Shown piece by piece: positions 16,999-23,819 of a stretch of DNA of 42,609 nucleotides. This DNA comes from Deltaproteobacteria bacterium (GTDB lineage Bacteria; Myxococcota_A; UBA9160; UBA6930). How positions within the stretch are numbered: position 1 is the stretch's first letter; each line of letters starts with the position of its first letter. A model generated the notes under the pieces. That model saw nothing but the letters and a program-made list of their open reading frames with translations. It was not told the DNA's origin and made no database searches. The stretch spans positions 1-42,609 of the forward strand of contig JAJDAR010000177.1 of the NCBI GenBank assembly GCA_029261775.1, in the 5' to 3' direction. The position numbers and the translations under genes were made by a program.

Positions 16999-18096
16999 TC
17001 AGTCGCTGGGGAACCGGAAGATCGTGGTGCTGCGGAAGGTCTCTCCGGGGCGCAGCACGGCCGAGGGGAAGCCGGGCTGGTTGGGGGCATCCGGCCAGAC
17101 CTGGGTTTCGAGACACAGCCCCGCGTGGCGGCCGTAGGCTCTCCCCCCCTTTCCCAGGAGCCGCCCGTCGAACCCGTTGGCGGTGAAGAGCTGAAGACCT
17201 GGGCGATCGGTCTCGACCACGAGCCGTCGGCCCGACTCCGGATCCCTCAGGCGGGCCACCGCACGCAGGCCCTCGCCCCGCAGGACGTAGTTGTGGTCGT
17301 AGCCCCGGGTCGCGCGCAGCTCGTGTGCGCCGAGCCGGTCTCCGACCCGACGTGGCTGGCGGAAGTCGAAGGCCGTGCCCTCGACGGGGCGCACCTCGCC
17401 GGTCGGAATCAGCTCGGCATCGACCGGCGTGAACGCCTCGGCGTCGATCCACAGCTCGTGCTCGCGAACGTCGCCCTCCCCCGCGAGGTTGAAGTAGGCG
17501 TGGTGCGTCGGGTTCACGAGAGTCGCTGCGTCGCTCGTCGCCTCGTAGTCGATCCGCAGCGCGTCGGCCAGCAGCCGGAACGTGACCCGGAGCTCCAGGG
17601 CGCCGGGAAAGCCCTGGTCTCCATCGGGGCTGGTGAGGCGCAGCTCCACCGAGGGCGCCTCTTCGCCCGAGGAAGGCACAGCCTCGAACACGCGCTGGTC
17701 GAAGCCCTCGGGCCCGCCGTGGAGCTGGTGTGCCCCTTCGTTCGGCGGCAAGACCCAGGGCCTGCCCTCCAGGACGAAGCGCGCCCCCGCGATCCGGTTG
17801 GCGAAGCGCCCGATCGTCGCCCCGACGTAGGGATGGGCGCGGCGGTAGGCATCGAGATCGTCGAAGCCCAGCACGACGTCCGCGGTGCGCCCGTCCGCAT
17901 CCGGCACGTGGAGGGCCTGCACGACGCCGCCGCGATCGAGGATCGTCACCGACATCCCGTGCGCGTTCTCGAGGCGGGTCGCCCCGACGGGCCGCCCATC
18001 GGGCAGCCGACCGAACTCGTGCCGGACCGGAGGCGCGGCCTCGGCGGTCATGGCAACGAGGACGATCGTGACGAGGACATGGGAGAGCGGCCTCAC
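16999..18096 (-). CDS. galM: Aldose 1-epimerase with signal peptide
   Basis: This is a 365-residue GalM-type mutarotase, which interconverts alpha and beta anomers of aldoses. A signal peptide is evident at the N-terminus (hydrophobic LSHVLVTIVLVAMTAEAA, cleavage about residue 20), so it acts outside the cytoplasm. Catalytic features include IGRFANRI near 95-102, the general acid His199 in NPTHHAYFNL and the general base Glu330 in GLCLETQ. The C-terminus has the usual YRSTT-like GETFRSTTIFRF. The GTG start at 18096 gives the signal peptide directly. It is divergent from the hybrid kinase gene, sharing 83 bp. Export suggests work on environmental or surface sugars. Confidence 0.93.
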   Translation of the reverse strand: MRPLSHVLVTIVLVAMTAEAAPPVRHEFGRLPDGRPVGATRLENAHGMSVTILDRGGVVQALHVPDADGRTADVVLGFDDLDAYRRAHPYVGATIGRFANRIAGARFVLEGRPWVLPPNEGAHQLHGGPEGFDQRVFEAVPSSGEEAPSVELRLTSPDGDQGFPGALELRVTFRLLADALRIDYEATSDAATLVNPTHHAYFNLAGEGDVREHELWIDAEAFTPVDAELIPTGEVRPVEGTAFDFRQPRRVGDRLGAHELRATRGYDHNYVLRGEGLRAVARLRDPESGRRLVVETDRPGLQLFTANGFDGRLLGKGGRAYGRHAGLCLETQVWPDAPNQPGFPSAVLRPGETFRSTTIFRFPSD

Positions 18097-18179
18097 GAGC
18101 AGCCGCCCAGCATAGAGGGCTCAGGAGCCGCGCACCGCCAACCCACGCGTCGGCGCGTCGCGGGGCTACCCTGGCGGCC

Positions 18180-21122
18180 GTGAGCTCCATGCCTGCCGAC
18201 CGCGCCCGTGGAGGCTCCCCGCCGACGGCCGGGCCGTCGCGTGCAGGGACCCTTCCCACCCGGAGCCGCTGGCTGCTGATGCTGCTGCTGCCCGTCTGGC
18301 TCGTGTTCTTCGGGCTCCACGTGGTCTCCGTGCTCGACGACGGCGCCGCGCTCCCGCCCATCTTCGCACGGCCGATGGGCGGCGACGCCTACCCCGAGGT
18401 CGGCGGCATCCGCCCCGAGCGGATCAGCGAAGGGATCGACCTGCAGGTGGGCGACCGGATCCTGCGGGCCGGTGACCAGGACCTTCGCGGCGTCGGCTAC
18501 ATCTCGTTCTACGCCTGGGCCGTGGAGAAGGCGGACGCTGACGGCCTGCTGCGGCTCGAGGTCGAGCGCGACGGCCGGCCGCGCGAGGTCCTGCTCACGC
18601 TGTCGAGCACGGGGATCCCGGCGGCGCGCTTCGGTCTGTGGGTGCTCGGGGTCGGGCTCGCGGCGCTGGTGCTGATCCGTGCGCCCGAGAGCCGCAGCTC
18701 GCGGGCCTTCTTCACCGGCTTCACGAGCTTCTCGATCGTCTGGAGCCCGTTCACCCTCGACTACCTTGGCACCTTCGTCTCCCAGTCGGTCTTCGACCTG
18801 GGCGGCGGCATCGCGTTGATGCTGCTGACGCGCTTCTTCCTGATCTTCCCCGACGACATGGACCGCAGCCGGTCCATCCCGCCCGGCTTCGCGTGGTTCA
18901 CGGCGCTGTTCTTCTACGTACCGCGCTTCGCCTATCTGCTCGGGGGTCCGATCCCGACGCCCTGGATCCCGACCTTCGCGCTGGCCGGCGACATCGCGAT
19001 CGGCGCGGTCGTGATCGGGGCGGTGATCTGGAACTACCGCGTCGCGCGACCGAAGGGCCGTCGTCAGCTGAGGGCCCTGCTGTGGGGCGTGTTCATCGGC
19101 ATGTGCCCGCTGCCGATCGCCCTGGGCCTGTCCCCGCTGTTCGGCGACACGATGGTGCATTTCGGCGTGGACCTGACGGCGCTCACGGCGGTCGCGATCC
19201 CGATCTCCTTGACCTTCTCGATCGTGCGCCACGACGCCTTCGACATCGATCGCTTGATCAGCGCGACGGCGACGTTCACGGTCGCCGTCGTGATCCTGCT
19301 GGCCGGGCTGCTCGCGATCGCGCCGGGCGCGGCTGCGCTGCTGGCCGAAGCGACCGGCATCGAACGCAATGCGGGCCAGCTGGCCTTTGCGGTGCTCGCG
19401 TCGATCGGACTGGTGCCGCTGACCCGAGCCCTGCGTCCCCGTGTCGACCAGATCCTCTACCCGGAGCGCCGGGCTCTCGAGGCGGGCTTCCAGCAGCTGC
19501 TCGCAGACCTGAGCGAGCTCGACCCGGCGGAGTCCCCCGTCGCGACGGCTGCTGCGAGGATCGAGCGGCTCGTCGGAGCCGAAGGCAGCGTGCTCTTCGG
19601 CCGGGCCGCCTCGGGCTTCGAGCCGATCCTCGTCAGCGGAAGCCAGGCACCACCCGCGCAGCCGCCGACCCGACCGACGTTGATTGCCATCGAGGCGCGT
19701 CACCGGCCGATGGCGCGGGGCCAGGACTCGCTGCGCCCCCTGGAGCGCGCGGCGCTCGACGATCTCGGCGTCGAGGCCGTCGTCCCGTTCCTGCACCGCG
19801 GCGAGCTGGCCGCCTTGCTGGCGCTCGGGCGCAAGCGCTCGGGCGAGCCCTACGCGGGAACCGACCTGGCCCTGCTCGCCGCCGCGGCGGACAAGGTCGA
19901 GAGCGAGTCGGTGCGGCGCGAGGATGCGGACCGCATCCGCGAGAGCGGCGAGCAGATGCGTGAGCTCGAGAGGGAGCGCGAGGAGGCGCAGCGGCTCAAC
20001 CTGGCGCGCTCGCGCGCACTTGCCACCGCGAGTCACGATCTGCGTCAGCCACTGCATGCGATGGGCCTGCTGACCGAGGCGCTCGCGGGCCGGGAGCTCG
20101 ATGAGGACACGACGCGGCTCGTCGGCCGGCTGCAGACGTCGACCCGCTCGCTCGAGGAGATGTTCGACTCCCTGCTCGACCTGTCCCGGCTCGAGGCCGG
20201 TCAGGTCGATCCGGATCCGCGGGCCGTCGACCTGGTCGAACTCTTCGAGCGGCAGAGCGCCGGCCTCGCCCCGACGGCAGCGGCCAAGGGGCTGGCCCTT
20301 CGCTTCGAGCCCGCCGGGCTCGCAGTGCAGAGCGACCCCCTGTGGCTCGCCCGCATCCTGCAGAACCTGATCGCCAACGCGATCCGCTACACGGCGCAGG
20401 GGGAGGTGGTGGTCTCGGCTCGGGCCGTCGACGAGGAGGTGGAGATCGAGGTGCGCGACACCGGGCCGGGCATCCCGTTGGAGCAGCAGCGGACGATCTT
20501 CGAGGAGTTCCGGCAACTCGACGGGCGCGACGGCGTGACCGCCAGCGGCGAGCGCGGGCTCGGGCTGGGCCTCGCGATCGTCGAGGGGCTGAGCCGGGTG
20601 CTCGGCCACGACCTGACCCTCGAGTCCCAGCCGGGCCAGGGGACCGCCTTCCGGCTGCGCCTTCCGAGGACCGCGAGACCCGAGGCGTCGGCCTCGGCGG
20701 CGGCCATGGCGGCCAGCGCTCAGGGGCTCGCCGGCCTCCGGATCGTGCTCGTCGACGACGATCCGGCGATCCGAGAGGGGCTCGCCGCCCTGCTCGAGGG
20801 ATGGGGCTGCGAGACGCTCAGTGTGGGCTCGCGGGCCGCGCTCATGGAGCAGATCGATGCCTGGGCCGGGGCGACCGCCCCGGATCTGGCCCTCGTCGAT
20901 CTCCAGCTGGAGCACGGCGAGACGGGTCTCGAGGCGCTCGAAGCCTTGCGCCGGCACTTCGATGTCCCGATCCCGGGTGTCGTCATCACCGGCGAGAGCG
21001 ACCGGGAGACCCTCCAGGACGTGCGCGACGCCGGCCACCCCCTGCTGACCAAGCCGGTGGCGCCGGCCCGGCTGCGGACCTCGCTGGTTCGCCTGGCCGG
21101 GCGTCCTCGGGGGACGGACTAG
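18180..21122 (+). CDS. Membrane PDZ-GAF hybrid sensor histidine kinase
   Basis: This 980-residue protein has one N-terminal membrane segment (31-51), an external PDZ-like domain (about 75-141, GIDLQVGDRILRAGDQDL), then eight or nine hydrophobic segments (151-414). A GAF-like domain (about 425-580) and a charged coiled coil (585-612) follow. The kinase has its phospho-acceptor His619 in ATASHDLRQPLHAMG. ATPase boxes are QNLIANAIRYT, VRDTGPGIP and GERGLGLGLAIVEG. A C-terminal receiver (about 850-975) has LVDDDPA, acceptor Asp907 and Lys in LLTKPVAP. The multi-helix region with PDZ suggests sensing of membrane or periplasmic polypeptides. A GTG at 18180 or ATG at 18189 could start it. The gene after it is 12 bp away, and a NarL-type regulator converges just beyond. 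Confidence 0.92.
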   Translation: MSSMPADRARGGSPPTAGPSRAGTLPTRSRWLLMLLLPVWLVFFGLHVVSVLDDGAALPPIFARPMGGDAYPEVGGIRPERISEGIDLQVGDRILRAGDQDLRGVGYISFYAWAVEKADADGLLRLEVERDGRPREVLLTLSSTGIPAARFGLWVLGVGLAALVLIRAPESRSSRAFFTGFTSFSIVWSPFTLDYLGTFVSQSVFDLGGGIALMLLTRFFLIFPDDMDRSRSIPPGFAWFTALFFYVPRFAYLLGGPIPTPWIPTFALAGDIAIGAVVIGAVIWNYRVARPKGRRQLRALLWGVFIGMCPLPIALGLSPLFGDTMVHFGVDLTALTAVAIPISLTFSIVRHDAFDIDRLISATATFTVAVVILLAGLLAIAPGAAALLAEATGIERNAGQLAFAVLASIGLVPLTRALRPRVDQILYPERRALEAGFQQLLADLSELDPAESPVATAAARIERLVGAEGSVLFGRAASGFEPILVSGSQAPPAQPPTRPTLIAIEARHRPMARGQDSLRPLERAALDDLGVEAVVPFLHRGELAALLALGRKRSGEPYAGTDLALLAAAADKVESESVRREDADRIRESGEQMRELEREREEAQRLNLARSRALATASHDLRQPLHAMGLLTEALAGRELDEDTTRLVGRLQTSTRSLEEMFDSLLDLSRLEAGQVDPDPRAVDLVELFERQSAGLAPTAAAKGLALRFEPAGLAVQSDPLWLARILQNLIANAIRYTAQGEVVVSARAVDEEVEIEVRDTGPGIPLEQQRTIFEEFRQLDGRDGVTASGERGLGLGLAIVEGLSRVLGHDLTLESQPGQGTAFRLRLPRTARPEASASAAAMAASAQGLAGLRIVLVDDDPAIREGLAALLEGWGCETLSVGSRAALMEQIDAWAGATAPDLALVDLQLEHGETGLEALEALRRHFDVPIPGVVITGESDRETLQDVRDAGHPLLTKPVAPARLRTSLVRLAGRPRGTD

Positions 21123-21134
21123 TCCGGTCGGACA

Positions 21135-21656
21135 ATGCCCGGCGAGCCGCGTCCCGGCGAAGCTGCCCTGATGCGCCCCTTGGATCCGTGGTCGACCGCC
21201 CTCGCCGGGTCCCTGAGCCCGTTCGGCTCGCTGTTGGCCGTCTACGTGCGTCAGGGGCGAGACCTGGTGCCCTGGGGACCTCCCGGACGCCGGCGCCTCC
21301 GGCCCCTTGCCGGGAGCAGCGCCCTGGCCCGGACCCTGCACGATCTGCCGGGCCCGATCCTCGGTCCGGGTGCGGACACGGCGCTCGGCCGGGCCGTGCT
21401 CCAGGAGCTGCAGGCCGACGCCGCGCTGCTGGTCCGCGCGCAAGGTCACCTCGTCGCGGTCGCGACCCTCGGCTGCGACGAAGCGCATCGGGAGGACCTG
21501 GAGGCCGCCCTCCCCGACATCGCGGTGCGGGCCCAGGAGTCCTGGCCGCAGGTTGCGACCGAAGCCGCGAGCCCGCGGGGCCCCTCGGATCGGTCGCAGA
21601 GCGACTCCTGGTTCCGGCGGATCGGCGCGCGGCTGTTCGGCCCGGGTCCCGCTTGA
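21135..21656 (+). CDS. Uncharacterised protein linked to the hybrid kinase, possibly GAF/roadblock-like
   Basis: The predicted product is 173 residues and begins 12 bp after the kinase stop, so the two are probably co-transcribed. The core (about residues 20-140) alternates strands and helices: GSLLAVYVRQGRDLVPWGPP, LARTLHDLPGPILG, GRAVLQELQADAALLVRAQGHLVAVATLGC and EDLEAALPDIAVRAQESW. This vaguely resembles a small GAF or sensor-like domain but no diagnostic motif is present. The C-terminus is low-complexity and ends with a short amphipathic SWFRRIGARLFG. There is no signal peptide. An internal ATG at 21171 is an alternative start. Function is unknown; a role in modulating the adjacent kinase is inference from position only. 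Confidence 0.6.
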   Translation: MPGEPRPGEAALMRPLDPWSTALAGSLSPFGSLLAVYVRQGRDLVPWGPPGRRRLRPLAGSSALARTLHDLPGPILGPGADTALGRAVLQELQADAALLVRAQGHLVAVATLGCDEAHREDLEAALPDIAVRAQESWPQVATEAASPRGPSDRSQSDSWFRRIGARLFGPGPA

Positions 21657-21664
21657 AGTCCGGC

Positions 21665-21682
21665 CCTGGGCTGGGCCCCAGG
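21665..21682. terminator. Short hairpin between convergent signalling genes
   Basis: CCTGGG (21665-21670) and CCCAGG (21677-21682) form a 6-bp stem with a 6-base loop in the 30-bp gap between the kinase-linked gene and the response-regulator stop. No T tract follows, so it is only a possible terminator. Confidence 0.35.
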
Positions 21683-21686
21683 ATCG

Positions 21687-22337
21687 TCAGTCGTCGGCGC
21701 TGATGCCGAGCTCCTGCATGGCGTTCACCGCCTCGGTGCGATTGGCCACGTCGAGCGCTTCGAGCACTGCCGCGATGTGCGCCTTCACCGTGCCTTCGGC
21801 GATTCCCAGGACGCCGCAGATGTCGCGATTGGTCAGGCCCTTGGCCATCAGCTTCAGCACCTCGAGCTGCCGTGGTGTGAGCTTGCCGTAGCGGGTGGTG
21901 AGCCCCTTGCCCGCGGCACGTTGGGACCGGGCGGGCGATACCGGAGACAGCGCGACCTGCGGAACATAGACCCCGCCGTTCAGCACCAGCTGCACCGCGC
22001 TTCGCAGGACCGCTCCACTCGACGACTTGGGGATGAAGCCCGAGGCGCCGGCGTCGAGGGCAGCTCGGATCTCATCCGGCTCCTCGGAGGCCGAGACCAT
22101 CACGACCGGCAGGGTCGGATGCCGCTCGCCCAGCTGGGTCAGGGTCTCGAGACCGCCGGTCCCCGGCATGTGCAGGTCGAGCAGCACGAGCCCCAGATCC
22201 GGGTGCTCGTCGGCCAGGCGCAGCGCCTCCTCGGCGTCCGGCGCCTCGAGGATCTCGGGCTCTTCGCCCAGCTCGACCAGCACGTGCCGAAGGCCTTCGC
22301 GGAAGAGCGCGTGGTCGTCGCAGATCAGGATGCGCAT
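21687..22337 (-). CDS. NarL/FixJ-type response regulator with LuxR HTH
   Basis: The 216-residue protein has an N-terminal receiver (Asp7, Asp8 in ILICDDHAL; acceptor Asp54 in VLLDLHMPG; VVMVSAS; Lys in GFIPKSS). The linker is followed by a LuxR helix-turn-helix (about 150-205): LTPRQLEVLKLMAKGLTN, then GIAEGTVKAHIAAVLEAL. It is a two-component transcription activator or repressor. The kinase gene converges on it from the other strand and is the obvious partner candidate. It is preceded by the crotonase gene (52 bp gap) on the same strand. Its HTH is strikingly similar to that of the LuxR-TPR regulator at 29571-31010, so the two may bind related sites. It starts at the ATG at 22337. Confidence 0.93.
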   Translation of the reverse strand: MRILICDDHALFREGLRHVLVELGEEPEILEAPDAEEALRLADEHPDLGLVLLDLHMPGTGGLETLTQLGERHPTLPVVMVSASEEPDEIRAALDAGASGFIPKSSSGAVLRSAVQLVLNGGVYVPQVALSPVSPARSQRAAGKGLTTRYGKLTPRQLEVLKLMAKGLTNRDICGVLGIAEGTVKAHIAAVLEALDVANRTEAVNAMQELGISADD

Positions 22338-22389
22338 GGGACGCCCGGAGTCTATCTCGCGCGGCTCACCCTGCCCGCCCGCGAGGCAC

Positions 22390-23286
22390 CTACTTCTTGG
22401 AGGTGCGGTAGTCGCCGAACTTCTCGTCTCGCTCCTGCAGGGCGCCGGTGAGCTTGCCCTGGCCCGGCCCGATCTTGCCGATGAACTCGTGGAAGCTCGG
22501 TTGGTGGGTCGCGAGCGTGCAGAGTTCGGTTCCCTGGCGGATCCCTGCGCGCATCCCCATCGCGTCCATCTGCCGGTGCACGGCGCGCTTGTTGAGCTGC
22601 ACGATGTCGGTCGGAAGCGCGGCGATGCGCTCGGCCATCTCGAGGGTGCGCTCTTCGAGCTCCTCCGCCGGATAGGCACGCGTGGCCCAGCCGCGTTCCT
22701 GGGCCTCGATCCCATTGATCGAGTCGCCAGTCAGCATCATCTCCATGCCGCGCCGCATGCCGACGAGCCAGGCGTGGAACTGCATGTCCGGCACCCCGAA
22801 GCGGACGGCCGGATATCCCATCTGCGCGTCCTCGGCCATGTAGACCAGGTCGCAGCCCGTCGCGAGTTCGCTGCCGCCCGCCAGGCAGTAGCCGTGCACC
22901 TGGGCGATCACCGGCTTGGCGAGGTCCCAGATGCCCATCCAGCCTTCGGTGACGTGGCGCGGCCACTGGCCCTCGCCGCCGGCCGTGAAGAAGGGGTAGT
23001 CCTGACCCTCGTTGCCGCCGCCCAGGTCGTAGCCCGCCGAGAACGACGGCCCGGCCCCGCGCACGATCATCACGTGCACATCGGGGTCGGCATCGCCCTG
23101 CTGCAGCGCGTGGATCACCTGGCCGCGCAGGGCGTGGTTGAGCGCGTTGCGCTTCTCGGGGCGGTTGAGCGTCACGCGTCGCACGTTCGGACGCGGATCA
23201 TCGACCAGGACCACGGTGTAGTCGTCGGCGGAACGCGGCTGGCTCACGCTCGCACTCCGGTCGGCGTAGGGGTTGGCATCGCTCAT
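22390..23286 (-). CDS. Enoyl-CoA hydratase/isomerase family (crotonase) protein
   Basis: This 298-residue crotonase has a short N-terminal extension before VRRVTLNRPEKRNALN. The oxyanion-hole elements are SFSAGYDLGGG and GYCLAGGSELATGCDL, where Glu140 matches the first catalytic glutamate of enoyl-CoA hydratase. The second glutamate position (usually in FGQPE) reads FGVPD, so Asp167 replaces Glu. The following GTIPGAGG-like loop is also absent (MQFHAWLVGMRRG). It may therefore catalyse isomerisation, hydrolysis or another crotonase reaction rather than simple hydration. It starts at the ATG at 23286, 12 bp after the PNPOx-like gene, and the response regulator follows, suggesting a three-gene unit. 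Confidence 0.9.
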   Translation of the reverse strand: MSDANPYADRSASVSQPRSADDYTVVLVDDPRPNVRRVTLNRPEKRNALNHALRGQVIHALQQGDADPDVHVMIVRGAGPSFSAGYDLGGGNEGQDYPFFTAGGEGQWPRHVTEGWMGIWDLAKPVIAQVHGYCLAGGSELATGCDLVYMAEDAQMGYPAVRFGVPDMQFHAWLVGMRRGMEMMLTGDSINGIEAQERGWATRAYPAEELEERTLEMAERIAALPTDIVQLNKRAVHRQMDAMGMRAGIRQGTELCTLATHQPSFHEFIGKIGPGQGKLTGALQERDEKFGDYRTSKK

Positions 23287-23298
23287 CGGGGTCTCCTG

Positions 23299-23727
23299 TC
23301 AGCGGCGCAGCTTGGCGTAGTCGAGGGTCAGCCAGCGCTCGGGGGACATCACGTAGACACTCGACTGGTTGCCGCTGCTCTCGACGTAGGCGTCGCCGAA
23401 CTCCTTGCCGAAGTAGCGGTGGGCCATCGGGCGGCTGTCGGCGTCCTGGTCGGCGGGCCGCACCTCGACGACCGGCCCTTCGACGCTCACGTACTTGTAC
23501 GGCATCTCCTCACTCTGGGCGACGAGCGAGAAGCGACCCGCCTTGTCGAGGGCCCGGCCCTTCTTCGAGCCGGGCTCGGTCAGCACCCAGACCCCCACCG
23601 ACGGGTCGTAGTCGTACCAGATGGGGGCGGCGAGAGGACCGCGGCCTGGATCCTCGATGCTGATCACGCCGACGTGGACCTCGCGGAGGAAGGCCTCGCG
23701 CTCCTCCACGCTCATGTTGAGATTCAT
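23299..23727 (-). CDS. PNPOx-like flavin/F420-binding split-barrel protein
   Basis: The 142-residue protein has the split beta-barrel of the pyridoxamine-5'-phosphate oxidase superfamily. A short helix (SVEEREAFLREV) precedes HVGVISIEDPGRGPLAAPIWYDYDP, then VWVLTEPGSKKGRALDKAGRFSLVAQ, YKYVSVEGPVVEV, and a final MSPERWLTLDYAKL. Small single-domain members bind FMN or F420 and act as reductases or carriers; which cofactor applies here cannot be told. ATG at 23727 is used; ATG at 23715 is an alternative. It is immediately upstream of the crotonase gene (12 bp), suggesting linked redox chemistry or a shared transcript. Confidence 0.87.
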   Translation of the reverse strand: MNLNMSVEEREAFLREVHVGVISIEDPGRGPLAAPIWYDYDPSVGVWVLTEPGSKKGRALDKAGRFSLVAQSEEMPYKYVSVEGPVVEVRPADQDADSRPMAHRYFGKEFGDAYVESSGNQSSVYVMSPERWLTLDYAKLRR

Positions 23728-23819
23728 GCTCGCGACTTCCTCCGGGCGCCGGGCCGAGGAGCAAGACTACAGCATCTCGTCCGGTCGCCGGTGCCGACTG
23801 CCTCCGCGCACGACGCTCG

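Noticed and set aside
18093-21488. 1,131-codon minus-strand frame opposite the hybrid kinase
   Set aside because: No recognisable domains; the kinase on the plus strand has complete motifs.
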